Origin: JAUYQR01 sp031377265
GTDB lineage: Bacteria > Pseudomonadota > Alphaproteobacteria > Rhodobacterales > Rhodobacteraceae
DNA: 18,050 nucleotides
Reading direction: 5' to 3'
NCBI RefSeq assembly: GCF_031377265.1
Contig: NZ_JANMET010000120.1
Location: 1 to 18,050 of the forward strand
Shown here: one piece after another, positions 1-7,540 of the stretch
Numbering within the stretch: position 1 is the first letter of the stretch
Layout: each line of letters starts with the position of its first letter
Notes under the pieces: generated by a model
Seen by the model: only the letters and a program-made list of their open reading frames with translations
What the model was told of the DNA's origin: nothing
Database searches by the model: none
Position numbers and translations under genes: made by a program

Positions 1-566
1 TCCTCGACGTGGGTATCCAGCATGAACTGCGCCAGAGCCCGGTGGAGACGGGCCATGCTGCCCTTCAGGACCACAAACCGCGAGCCGGAGAGTTTGGCTG
101 CGGTCTCGAAATCGAGGCCGGGAACGGCGGCGGGAATCTCAAAATGCTCCAACGGCCTGAAGTCCAGAGTGCGGGGGGTGCCCCAGCGGCGAAGCTCGAC
201 ATTCGCGTTTTCGTCCTTGCCGGTCGGGACCTCTTCCAGTGGCAAGTTAGGGATGCCCAAAAGCAGATCCCGCAAGTCCGCATCCAGTTGTTTGGCCAGT
301 GCTTCCTGCTCGGCGATCAACGCCTTGCGTGCAGCCATTCCCTGTCGAATGTCCTCAAACCCGGCAGTGTCGCCTGCTGCTTTGGCCGCGCCCGCCTGTT
401 TGCTCAGACCGTTCAGCTGCGCCTGCCCATCTTCGGCCGCCTTGATCGCAAGCCGGCGTGCAGTGTCGACACGCAAGACCTCGACCGACTGGGGCGCAAG
501 CCCCCGGCGCGCCAGCGCCATGTCGAAGTCTTCCGCATGCTCGCGGATGAAGCGGATATCGTGCAT
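1..566 (-). CDS. serS: Seryl-tRNA synthetase, N-terminal part (cut by window edge)
   Basis: Charges tRNA-Ser with serine in the cytoplasm. The minus-strand frame starts at the ATG at 566-564 and stays open to base 1, so only the first 188 codons are present. The protein begins MHDIRFIREHAEDFDMALAR, the usual start of bacterial SerRS. The following charged region, with AEDGQAQLN and EQEALAKQLD, is the long helical coiled-coil arm that binds the tRNA-Ser variable arm. The visible part ends in QFMLDTHVE, at the beginning of the catalytic core; the class II motifs lie outside the window. A GAGG ribosome binding site lies about 10 nt upstream of the ATG. The gene is divergent from yajC across a 238-bp gap. 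Identity is secure; nothing can be said about the catalytic domain. Confidence 0.95.
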   Translation of the reverse strand, partial: MHDIRFIREHAEDFDMALARRGLAPQSVEVLRVDTARRLAIKAAEDGQAQLNGLSKQAGAAKAAGDTAGFEDIRQGMAARKALIAEQEALAKQLDADLRDLLLGIPNLPLEEVPTGKDENANVELRRWGTPRTLDFRPLEHFEIPAAVPGLDFETAAKLSGSRFVVLKGSMARLHRALAQFMLDTHVE

Positions 567-721
567 GCCTAACCTCACTCAATGCAATCGCAAGGTCTTA
601 TGCCCGATCCCACGGCAAGGCGAAAGGTGGCAGCTGTGGCGTGCCATCGTCACCGCTCAGGGAAACCGCTGCTGCCCTCTGGCATAACCCTGCGAAAGGC
701 CTTACATCGGCGCCAAGATGA

Positions 722-793
722 CCCCGGCTGCTTGCGCGGTGCAAGCCCGGCTTGTAGGGTTTGCGCCATTTCGCCGGACGCCCCGGCTGCTTG
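722..793 (+). repeat. 13-bp direct repeat upstream of yajC
   Basis: The sequence CCCCGGCTGCTTG occurs exactly at 722-734 and again at 781-793, 59 bp apart, in the serS-yajC intergenic region. The second copy runs into the yajC ribosome binding site. It could be a local duplication or a pair of protein or RNA contact sites; I know of no named motif that it matches. Confidence 0.6.
732..760 (+). promoter_or_regulatory. Possible sigma70-type promoter for the yajC-secDF operon
   Basis: TTGCGC at 732-737 and TAGGGT at 755-760 are separated by 17 bp, about 45 bp upstream of the yajC start. The TTG and TA..T positions fit the consensus, but both hexamers are weak. This is a guess based on spacing, and no better candidate was seen in the gap. 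Confidence 0.3.
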
Positions 794-804
794 AGAGGAT
801 GCAC

Positions 805-1134
805 ATGTTCTTCACTCCCGCTTTCGCACAGACCGCAGGCGCCCCGGGTGCGGGGTCTGCCATCGCGCAATTCGTGCCGCTGATCCTGATTTTTGCGATC
901 ATGTACTTCCTGTTGATCCGTCCGCAGCAAAAGAAGGCCAAAGAGCATCGCGCCATGGTGGAAGCCCTGCGTCGCGGCGATCAGGTGGTCACGGCTGGCG
1001 GCATCGTCGGCAAGGTCATCAAGGTACAGGAAGACGGCATGGTCGAGGTGGAGATCGCCGAGGGCGTGAAGGTCAAGGTAATGAAGCACACAATCGGCAC
1101 GGTTCTGAACAAGACCGAACCGGCCTCTGCCTGA
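805..1134 (+). CDS. yajC: Preprotein translocase subunit YajC
   Basis: Small single-pass inner-membrane protein of the SecDF-YajC accessory complex of the Sec translocon. The 109-aa product has a short N-terminal segment (MFFTPAFAQTAG), one hydrophobic helix at about residues 18-38, and the family signature RPQQKKAKEH at residues 39-48. A cytoplasmic domain follows, with GDQVVTAGGIVGKV and a beta-rich tail. I chose the ATG at 805 because GAGAGG at 793-798 sits 6 nt before it. An ATG at 799 is too close to that site, and the frame's upstream extension to 718 encodes nothing family-like. Only 9 nt separate the stop from secD, so the two are probably cotranscribed. Confidence 0.95.
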   Translation: MFFTPAFAQTAGAPGAGSAIAQFVPLILIFAIMYFLLIRPQQKKAKEHRAMVEALRRGDQVVTAGGIVGKVIKVQEDGMVEVEIAEGVKVKVMKHTIGTVLNKTEPASA

Positions 1135-1143
1135 GCCTGACCC

Positions 1144-2811
1144 ATGCAACCGATGGCGCTGTGGAAGCGCGTTCTCATCCTTCTGATCTGCGCCTGGGGC
1201 ATTGTCGGGGCGCTGCCCAATGCCTTTTATGGCCCGGTCGAAGGCCATAACGACGCCGTTGCCGCCATCGAAAAGGCAGGCGGGGTCGCAACGCCAGAGC
1301 AAGAGGCGGCATTGGCGCAGTGGCCAGAATGGCTGCCATCATCGCTGATGAACCTTGGCCTTGATCTGCGGGGCGGGGCGCATCTTCTGGCCGAAGTGAA
1401 GGTCGAGGATGTCTACAAGGCGCGGATGGATGCGCTGTGGCCGGAAGTGCGCGACGCGATGCGCGATCTGCGCGATCAGGTGGGCGCGGTCCGCCGCGCA
1501 CCATCGCCAGAGGGCGTGCTGCGGGTGACAATTTCCAACCCCGATGGCATGCCTGCGGCGCTTGATGCCGTGCGCGCCCTTGGCACCAGCGTGGTCAGCC
1601 TTACCGGTGTCGGGCAAAGCACGATCGACGTTACCTCCGAAGGCAATGACCTTGTCGTGCAGCTGTCGGATGCCGAAAAAGTGGCGACTGACAGCCGGAC
1701 GATCCAGCAATCGCTGGAAATCATCCGCCGCCGGGTGGACGAGGTGGGCACCCGCGAACCCACGATCCAGCGTCAGGGCGAAGACCGGGTGCTGATCCAG
1801 GTGCCGGGCATCGGGTCGGCGGCTGAACTCAAGGCGCTGATCGGCACCACGGCGAAGCTGACCTTCAATGCGGTGGTGCGCCAGACCACGGATGCGAGCG
1901 CTGACCCCGGCCCGCGCAACCTGCTGCTGCCCGCGATGAACGAGACCGGCGTGTACTACGTGGTTGAAGAAACCCCCGTGGTCAGCGGCGAAGATCTGGT
2001 CGATGCGCAACCCGCGTTTGACCAGAACAACCGTCCGGCAGTGAACTTCCGCTTTGATGGCACCGGCGCGCGCGCGTTCGGTGACTATACGGCCGCCAAC
2101 ATCGGCGCGCCGTTTGCCATTGTGCTGGACAATGAGGTGATTTCGGCCCCGGTCATTCAAAGCCACATTCCCGGCGGATCGGGGATCATCACCGGCAACT
2201 TCACGGTCGAGGAATCAACCCAGCTTGCCGTGCTGCTGCGCGCAGGCGCATTGCCCGCCGAGATGCGTTTCCTGGAAGAACGGACCATCGGGCCGGAACT
2301 TGGCGCGGATTCGATTGCAGCCGGTCGGATCGCGGCGATGATCGGCATGGTCTGCGTGATGGCCTACATGATTGCAAGCTATGGCCTGTTCGGGGTGTTC
2401 AGTTGCGTGGCGTTGGCGGTCAATATCTTCTTGCTGGTGGCCATGATGTCGCTGATTGGTGCGACGCTGACCCTGCCAGGTATTGCCGGAATCGTACTGA
2501 CAATGGGCATGGCGGTGGATGCGAACGTGTTGATCTATGAGCGTATCCGCGAGGAACTGCGCGCCGGCATGACACCGGGGCGCGCCATCGAGGTGGGTTT
2601 TCAGCGCGCGTTCTCGGCGATCACGGACTCAAACGTCACTGCAATCTTGACGGCGCTGATCATGTTCTGGATCGGGTCCGGCGCGGTGCGGGGCTTTGCG
2701 GTAACGCTGATTTTCGGCATCATCACGTCGATGTTTACCGCGGTCTATCTAACCCGGCTTATCATCGAGACGTGGCTGAACCGCAAACGGCCGAAAACGA
2801 TTCAGGTCTGA
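1144..2811 (+). CDS. secD: Protein translocase subunit SecD
   Basis: Inner-membrane RND-type subunit that uses the proton gradient to help pull and release preproteins on the periplasmic side of SecYEG. The 555-aa product has TM1 at about residues 8-28 and the conserved LGLDLRGGAHLL at 71-82. A large periplasmic P1 region follows, with IIRRRVDEVGTREPTIQ and VLIQVPG. The C-terminal half holds five more helices, including the signature GMAVDANVLIYERIREE at about residues 455-471. Length is typical for alphaproteobacterial SecD. The start at 1144 lacks a strong ribosome binding site, and an in-frame ATG at 1153 is an alternative. It probably relies on coupling to yajC, 9 nt upstream. secF follows after 12 nt. 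Confidence 0.97.
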   Translation: MQPMALWKRVLILLICAWGIVGALPNAFYGPVEGHNDAVAAIEKAGGVATPEQEAALAQWPEWLPSSLMNLGLDLRGGAHLLAEVKVEDVYKARMDALWPEVRDAMRDLRDQVGAVRRAPSPEGVLRVTISNPDGMPAALDAVRALGTSVVSLTGVGQSTIDVTSEGNDLVVQLSDAEKVATDSRTIQQSLEIIRRRVDEVGTREPTIQRQGEDRVLIQVPGIGSAAELKALIGTTAKLTFNAVVRQTTDASADPGPRNLLLPAMNETGVYYVVEETPVVSGEDLVDAQPAFDQNNRPAVNFRFDGTGARAFGDYTAANIGAPFAIVLDNEVISAPVIQSHIPGGSGIITGNFTVEESTQLAVLLRAGALPAEMRFLEERTIGPELGADSIAAGRIAAMIGMVCVMAYMIASYGLFGVFSCVALAVNIFLLVAMMSLIGATLTLPGIAGIVLTMGMAVDANVLIYERIREELRAGMTPGRAIEVGFQRAFSAITDSNVTAILTALIMFWIGSGAVRGFAVTLIFGIITSMFTAVYLTRLIIETWLNRKRPKTIQV

Positions 2812-2823
2812 AGGGATAAGATC

Positions 2824-3795
2824 ATGGCATGGCGTCTGCGGATGGTCCCGGAAAAGACCAACATCGACTTTTTCAAATGGCAGTATGTGACCTTTGGCTC
2901 GTCCATCGTCATCCTGATTGTCACCATCATCCTGCTTATGACCAGAGGTTTGAACTTTGGCATCGATTTCAAGGGTGGCACGACGATCCGCACCGAATCG
3001 GTAATTGCCGTCGATGTGGGTGCGTATCGCAACGCTCTGGACGGGCTTGGTCTGGGCGACGTAAGCATCAGCGAAGTCTTTGATCCCAGCTTTCGGGCTG
3101 ATCAGCATGTGGCGATGGTTCGAATTTCGGCCCGCGAAGGGGAAGAGGCGGTGACGCCCGAAGTCATCGCTCAGGTCGAGGCGGCGCTGGTCACCATCGA
3201 TCCGGCCATTACCTTCCCCGCGGTTGAATCAGTGGGCCCGAAAGTTTCCGGCGAACTGATTTACTCCGCGATTTTTGCCGTGATCGCGGGGTCCATTGGG
3301 ATCATGATCTACATCTGGTTCCGGTTCGAATGGCAGTTTGCCGTGGGCACCGTTGCCGCACTTGCGCATGACGTTGTCGCGACAGTCGGAGTGTTCTCAC
3401 TGTTCCAGTTGAAGTTCGATCTGACAATCGTGGCGGCCTTGCTGACGATCCTTGGCTATTCGGTCAACGATACGGTGGTGGTGTTCGACCGGCTGCGTGA
3501 AAATCTGGCAAAATACAAGACGATGCCCCTGCTGGAGATGATGAACCTGACCGCCAACGAGACGCTAAGCCGCACGATCATGACCGCTTCGACGACGCTG
3601 ATCGCGTTGGCGGTTCTGATGATCTTTGGCGGCGATGTGATCCGTGGTTTTGTGTTCGCGATGTTTTTTGGGGTGATCATCGGCACCTATTCGACGCTCT
3701 ACATTGCGAAGAACATCGTGCTGTTCCTCGGACTGGACCGGGGCGACAAGACCAAGAAAGCGGACAAGAACGAGTTCGCCAACATCGACGCCTGA
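2824..3795 (+). CDS. secF: Protein translocase subunit SecF
   Basis: Partner of SecD in the SecDF complex. The 323-aa product has TM1 at about residues 24-40, then the family motif GIDFKGGT at about 46-53 and a small periplasmic domain. Five further helices follow, with the signature GYSVNDTVVVFDRLREN from about residue 211. Length matches the family. The ribosome binding site GAAGGGA overlaps the secD stop codon, 12 nt before the ATG at 2824, as expected for translational coupling. The stop TGA at 3793-3795 is one base from the next start. The tail (KTKKADKNEF) is polar and cytoplasmic. Confidence 0.97.
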   Translation: MAWRLRMVPEKTNIDFFKWQYVTFGSSIVILIVTIILLMTRGLNFGIDFKGGTTIRTESVIAVDVGAYRNALDGLGLGDVSISEVFDPSFRADQHVAMVRISAREGEEAVTPEVIAQVEAALVTIDPAITFPAVESVGPKVSGELIYSAIFAVIAGSIGIMIYIWFRFEWQFAVGTVAALAHDVVATVGVFSLFQLKFDLTIVAALLTILGYSVNDTVVVFDRLRENLAKYKTMPLLEMMNLTANETLSRTIMTASTTLIALAVLMIFGGDVIRGFVFAMFFGVIIGTYSTLYIAKNIVLFLGLDRGDKTKKADKNEFANIDA

Positions 3796-3796
3796 A

Positions 3797-4153
3797 ATGC
3801 GGCTGACAGAGATCAGTTATGGCACTGCAAAGCCGGTTGAAGGCTATGGCCCCGGGTTTTTCCGCGTCGGCGGGCATGTGTTGCGCGGCGCCTGCCTGAT
3901 CACGCCCTGGGACGCAGGATTGTGGGGCGGGCTTGCGGATACGGCGGCACCGCTCAGCCTGGTGGGACGGATCGATGTGCTGTTGGTCGGCATGGGGACA
4001 GAAATCGCGCATGTGCCCCTGCCGTTCCGCACCGCGCTGGAAGAGGCGGGAATCGGGGTCGAGGTGATGTCGTCGCCAGCCGCCTGCCGGACTTACAATG
4101 TGCTGTTGAGCGAGGGCCGGCGGATTGCCGTGGCGCTTTTGCCGGTGACCTAA
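3797..4153 (+). CDS. Mth938-like domain protein (COG3737/DUF498, NDUFAF3 family)
   Basis: 118-aa soluble protein beginning MRLTEISYGTAKPVEGYG. It has the compact fold signature of the Mth938/NDUFAF3 family: GFFRVGG near residue 21, LLVGMGTE in the middle, and GIGVEVMSSPAACRTYN followed by LLSEGRRIAVALL near the end. The eukaryotic member NDUFAF3 helps assemble respiratory complex I; the bacterial role is not established, so a biochemical function here would be inference. The ATG at 3797 was chosen because it lies one base after the secF stop and because the upstream extension of this frame runs inside secF in another phase. It is probably translated by coupling with secF. The gene faces the aldo/keto reductase gene across 64 bp. 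Confidence 0.88.
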   Translation: MRLTEISYGTAKPVEGYGPGFFRVGGHVLRGACLITPWDAGLWGGLADTAAPLSLVGRIDVLLVGMGTEIAHVPLPFRTALEEAGIGVEVMSSPAACRTYNVLLSEGRRIAVALLPVT

Positions 4154-4217
4154 GGGCCTGCCAGAGGCATTGGAGACGCCTGCGGGGATACCTTTGAAGC
4201 GAGAAAACTGCCGAAGT

Positions 4218-5204
4218 TCACCAAAGATGGTGGACATGCGGGGCAATGCGCAGGGTATAGATATCGCGCGCGGCTTGCATCGTTGCGGCAGGAAGCGGCG
4301 GAAGGCCAGCTGCCGTGGCGTTGGCAGTTGCCTGCGCCGGCGTCTTGGCGCCGGGGATCACCACGGTAACGGCGTCCTGCATCAGTATCCAGCGCAGCGC
4401 GAAGGCGGCCATGCCGGTCCCGACGGGGACCAGCGATCGCAACTCCTCCACCGCTGCCAGGGCCACGTCGAACGGCACGCCAGAGAACGTCTCGCCTTTG
4501 TCGAACGCTTCGCCGTTGCGGTTGAAGCTGCGGTGATCATCCGGCGCAAAGGTGCTGGCGGCACTCATCTTGCCGGTCAGCAGGCCCGAGGCGAGGGGGA
4601 CGCGGGCGATGATGGCAACATTTCGGGCTTTGGCCTCGGCAAAGAACACTTCGGCCGGTTTCTGGCGAAACAGGTTGTAGATGATTTGAACCGACACCAC
4701 GCCGGGGTGGCAGATCGCCTCACGCGCTTCGGCCACCGTTTCGACCGAAACGCCGTAATCGGCGATCTTGCCCTTGGCCTTGATCGCATCAAGCGCGGCA
4801 TAGATCCCGGGGTCGGCGTAAACCGGCGTCGGCGGGCAGTGCAGTTGCACAAGGTCCAGGCGGTCAACGCCGAGGTTGGTCAAAGAGCGGTCGATGAATG
4901 CTTCGATATTGGCACCGGTATAGCCTTCGGCCACATGCGGGCTAAGGCGGCGACCGGCCTTGGTGGCCACGAACGGCCTTTCGCCCGGGCGTTCGGCCAG
5001 AACTTCGCGAATGATGCGTTCGGATCGTCCGTCGCCGTAGACATCGGCGGTGTCGATGAAGGTCATGCCGGCATCAAGGGCCGCGTGCAGCGTCGCCTTG
5101 GCGTCTGCCAGCGTCACCTCGCCCCAAGTGCCGCCGATGGCCCAGGCGCCAAAGCCGATGCGGCTGGTCGTATGACCGGTGCGTCCGAAGGGTGTGGTTT
5201 GCAT
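4218..5204 (-). CDS. Aldo/keto reductase
   Basis: NAD(P)H-dependent oxidoreductase of the AKR superfamily, cytoplasmic, 328 aa, with a TIM-barrel pattern throughout. The catalytic tetrad is visible: Asp51 and Tyr56 in FIDTADVYGDG, Lys82 in ATKAG, and His122 in LVQLHCPP. Towards the C-terminus LASGLLTGKM and VTVVIPGAKTPAQA correspond to the cofactor-binding part. Substrate cannot be deduced. The ATG at 5202-5204 is preceded by a near-perfect AAGGAGG at about 7 nt; an upstream in-frame ATG at 5279 would add 25 residues outside the family pattern and was rejected. The gene lies opposite to the Sec and Ccm genes on either side, suggesting independent expression, and its leader is occupied by a 23-bp tandem repeat. 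Confidence 0.93.
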   Translation of the reverse strand: MQTTPFGRTGHTTSRIGFGAWAIGGTWGEVTLADAKATLHAALDAGMTFIDTADVYGDGRSERIIREVLAERPGERPFVATKAGRRLSPHVAEGYTGANIEAFIDRSLTNLGVDRLDLVQLHCPPTPVYADPGIYAALDAIKAKGKIADYGVSVETVAEAREAICHPGVVSVQIIYNLFRQKPAEVFFAEAKARNVAIIARVPLASGLLTGKMSAASTFAPDDHRSFNRNGEAFDKGETFSGVPFDVALAAVEELRSLVPVGTGMAAFALRWILMQDAVTVVIPGAKTPAQATANATAAGLPPLPAATMQAARDIYTLRIAPHVHHLW

Positions 5205-5217
5205 GGCTGCCTCCTTG

Positions 5218-5262
5218 TTTGCGCAAGAGACAGCGCTGGGTTTGCGCAAGAGATAGCGCTGG
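5218..5262 (-). repeat. Two tandem 22-bp units (23-bp period) before the aldo/keto reductase
   Basis: Units at 5218-5239 and 5241-5262 match at 21 of 22 positions (C/T difference at 5231/5254). Each unit, read on the plus strand, contains the self-complementary TTGCGCAA followed by GAGACA or GAGATA-like spacing and the palindrome AGCGCT. The proximal unit abuts the AAGGAGG ribosome binding site of the reductase gene, 14 nt from its ATG. The layout suggests a doubled operator for a repressor; a plain duplication is the alternative. Confidence 0.75.
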
Positions 5263-5325
5263 CGGTGGCAGAAGGCCATGCCCGCGCCCCTTTTCGCGCC
5301 AGCTTACTTCGGCTACGGCTGGGGC

Positions 5326-5946
5326 ATGGAAATGGTGGTGCAGGATCTGGCGGTGGCGCGTGGCGGGGTGACCGTGCTGGAGGGGGTCGGCTTTGCGCTG
5401 GCTTCTGGCCGGGCGCTGATCGTGCGTGGGCCGAACGGGGTGGGCAAGACCACGCTGTTGCGCACCCTGGCGGGGCTGCAACCAGTTGCAGCGGGCAGAA
5501 TATCGCTGCCGCCTGACAGCCTGACCTATGCGGCCCACGCTGACGGGCTGAAGGCGGTGTTGACAGTAAGGGAAAACCTGACGTTCTGGGCAGAGATCCA
5601 CGGCACCGGGGCGGTGGAGGGTGCGCTGCGGGCGATGAACATGGCTCAGCTGGCCGACCGCCGGGCAGCGGACCTTTCGGCCGGACAGAAGCGGCGGCTG
5701 GGCCTGGCGCGGTTGCTGGTGACGGGGCGCACCGTCTGGCTGATGGACGAGCCGACGGTCAGCCTTGATGTGGCCTCGGTTGGCATGTTCGTGGCGATGG
5801 TCAGGGCGCATCTTGCGCAGGGCGGGGTTGCGGTGATTGCGACGCATATCGATCTGGGGCTGGAAGAAGCCGAGGTTCTGGACCTGACACCGTTCAAGGC
5901 GCGCCCGTCCCTGGCGCGCGACGGGTTTGACGAGGCATTCGCATGA
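5326..5946 (+). CDS. ccmA: Haem exporter ATP-binding protein CcmA
   Basis: ATPase of the CcmAB(C) ABC-type complex, which drives release of the haem-loaded chaperone CcmE in cytochrome c maturation. The 206-aa product has Walker A GPNGVGKTT at residues 35-43, the ABC signature LSAGQKRRLGLARL from 117, Walker B VWLMDEPT at 137-144, and the switch histidine in IATHIDLGL at His174. Length is that of CcmA. The start at 5326 (MEMVVQDLAV) fits the family; an ATG at 5332 is also possible, and the further upstream ATG at 5278 would add a non-conserved stretch. The ribosome binding site is weak (GGGG). The stop overlaps the ccmB start in ATGA. The gene is divergent from the aldo/keto reductase gene. 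Confidence 0.95.
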   Translation: MEMVVQDLAVARGGVTVLEGVGFALASGRALIVRGPNGVGKTTLLRTLAGLQPVAAGRISLPPDSLTYAAHADGLKAVLTVRENLTFWAEIHGTGAVEGALRAMNMAQLADRRAADLSAGQKRRLGLARLLVTGRTVWLMDEPTVSLDVASVGMFVAMVRAHLAQGGVAVIATHIDLGLEEAEVLDLTPFKARPSLARDGFDEAFA

Positions 5947-6599
5947 CCGCGCTGCTCATCCGGGACTTACGCCTCGCTATGCGGGCGGGCGGTGGTTTCG
6001 GGCTGGGCCTTGCGTTCTTCCTGCTGGTGGCAGTGCTGGTGCCGTTGGGCGTAGGGCCGGAGGCTGCGACCTTGGGCCGGATTGCACCGGGTATCCTGTG
6101 GGTTGGCGCGTTGCTGGCCTGCCTGTTGTCGTTGGACCGGATCTTTGCGCTGGATTACGAGGATGGCTCGCTTGAACTGCTGGCGGCCGCGCCGATCCCG
6201 CTTGAGGGCGTGGTGGCGGTAAAGGCGCTCGCGCATTGGCTGGTGACAGGCCTGCCGCTGACGCTGGTGGCACCCGGTCTGGCGCTGCTGTTGAACCTGC
6301 CTGCGCAGGGGTATGGCTGGCTGGTACTGTCGCTGGCGCTCGGCACACCGGCGCTTTCGGTGATCGGCGCCTTCGGGGCGGCGTTGGTGGTGGGGGTCAA
6401 ACGTGGCGGGCTGTTGCTGAGTTTGCTGGTTTTGCCATTATACGTGCCGACCCTGATTTTCGGGGCGGAAGTGGTAAAGCGCGGCGCGGCAGGGCTTGAG
6501 GTCGGCGCGCCGCTGGCGCTGCTGGCGGCGATCACGATGGGGGCGGTGGCATTGCTGCCATTCGCGGCGGCGGCGGCGGTCCGCGTCAATCTGCGCTAG
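5943..6599 (+). CDS. ccmB: Haem exporter membrane protein CcmB
   Basis: Membrane subunit of the CcmABC complex in the inner membrane. The 218-aa product is highly hydrophobic with about six helices, near residues 21-36, 48-66, 98-118, 126-150, 157-177 and 189-212. The family segments LDRIFALDYEDGSLELL (about 64-80) and LPLYVPTLIFGAE (about 164-176) are clear. The ATG overlaps the ccmA stop by 4 nt (ATGA), so translation is probably coupled. A 54-nt gap, the widest within the ccm cluster, separates it from ccmC. Confidence 0.96.
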   Translation: MTALLIRDLRLAMRAGGGFGLGLAFFLLVAVLVPLGVGPEAATLGRIAPGILWVGALLACLLSLDRIFALDYEDGSLELLAAAPIPLEGVVAVKALAHWLVTGLPLTLVAPGLALLLNLPAQGYGWLVLSLALGTPALSVIGAFGAALVVGVKRGGLLLSLLVLPLYVPTLIFGAEVVKRGAAGLEVGAPLALLAAITMGAVALLPFAAAAAVRVNLR

Positions 6600-6653
6600 T
6601 GCTTCGCGTGAAGGTGAGTTGAGACTTTGGTCAAGAGGACGTAAGCGGACGCC

Positions 6654-7382
6654 ATGTCGATCTGGGAATATGCCAATCCGAAGAAGTTCATGCAGGCCTC
6701 GGCCTGGGCCTTGCCGTGGATGATCGGGCTGACGGTGCTGTGCTTGGGTGTTGGTCTGGTCTGGGGGTTCTTTTTCACGCCCGATGACTACAAGCAGGGA
6801 TCGACGGTCAAGATCATCTATCTGCACGTACCTGCCGCGATGATGGCGATCAATGCCTGGGGCATGATGCTGGTGACAAGCCTGATCTGGATCGTGCGGC
6901 GGCATCATGTGAGCGCCTTGGCGGCCAAGGCGGCGGCACCGGTGGGCCTGACCTTCACGCTGATCGCGCTGGTGACGGGGGCCCTTTGGGGGCAGCCGAT
7001 GTGGGGAACGTGGTGGGCATGGGACCCGCGGCTTACCTCTTTCCTGATTCTGGCGCTGTTCTATTTTGGGTACTTGGCGCTTTGGGCGGCAATTGAAGAC
7101 CCTGACACTGCGGCTGATCTGACCTCGATCCTGTGTCTGGTGGGTTCGGTCTTTGCGCTCTTGTCGCGCTATGCGGTGAATTTCTGGAATCAGGGGCTGC
7201 ATCAGGGCGCGTCGCTGTCGTTGGACAAGAAAGAGAACGTGTCAGACGTGTTCTGGGTGCCCTTGGTGATCTGCATGGTCGGGTTCGTGATGTTGTTCGT
7301 GACCCTCGTGTTGATGCGGACGCGGACCGAGATTCGGGCACGGCGGCTGGCGGCGTTGCTGGCGCGGGAACGGGTGGCGTAA
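6654..7382 (+). CDS. ccmC: Haem-handling protein CcmC
   Basis: Inner-membrane protein of the haem handling family that presents haem to CcmE on the periplasmic side. The 242-aa product has six helices. The tryptophan-rich WWD motif MWGTWWAWDPRLTS is at residues 116-129. The two flanking haem-ligand histidines are His58 (YLHVPAAMMA) and His183 (NQGLHQGASL). Both axial ligands and the motif are intact. The stop codon shares a base with the ccmD start (TAATG). A purine-rich AGAGGA lies in the leader; the 54-nt gap from ccmB is too short for me to call a separate promoter. Confidence 0.97.
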   Translation: MSIWEYANPKKFMQASAWALPWMIGLTVLCLGVGLVWGFFFTPDDYKQGSTVKIIYLHVPAAMMAINAWGMMLVTSLIWIVRRHHVSALAAKAAAPVGLTFTLIALVTGALWGQPMWGTWWAWDPRLTSFLILALFYFGYLALWAAIEDPDTAADLTSILCLVGSVFALLSRYAVNFWNQGLHQGASLSLDKKENVSDVFWVPLVICMVGFVMLFVTLVLMRTRTEIRARRLAALLARERVA

Positions 7383-7540
7383 TGCCGGAACTTGGGAAAT
7401 ACGCCTTTGCGGTGCTGGGATCTTATGCGGCAGCGATCCTGCTGATCGCAGGGGTGATCGCGCTGTCGTTCTGGCAGCGGGCGCGGGTCAAGCGCGCTTT
7501 GGCCGAGGTTGAATCACGGCAGGGGAAGTCAGATGGCTAA
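7382..7540 (+). CDS. ccmD: Haem exporter small subunit CcmD
   Basis: 52-aa single-pass membrane protein beginning MPELGKYAFAVLGSYAAAIL, with one helix at about residues 9-31 and a basic cytoplasmic tail (WQRARVKRALAEVESRQGK). CcmD stabilises the CcmABC-CcmE complex. Size, topology and position between ccmC and ccmG match the family. The start overlaps the ccmC stop by one base, and the end overlaps the ccmG start by 8 bases. Confidence 0.93.
   Translation: MPELGKYAFAVLGSYAAAILLIAGVIALSFWQRARVKRALAEVESRQGKSDG

Noticed and set aside
4170..5516. Long plus-strand open frame (448 codons) opposite the aldo/keto reductase and running into ccmA
   Set aside because: It overlaps two well-supported genes, has low-complexity Arg/Gly/His composition and lacks any recognisable domain.
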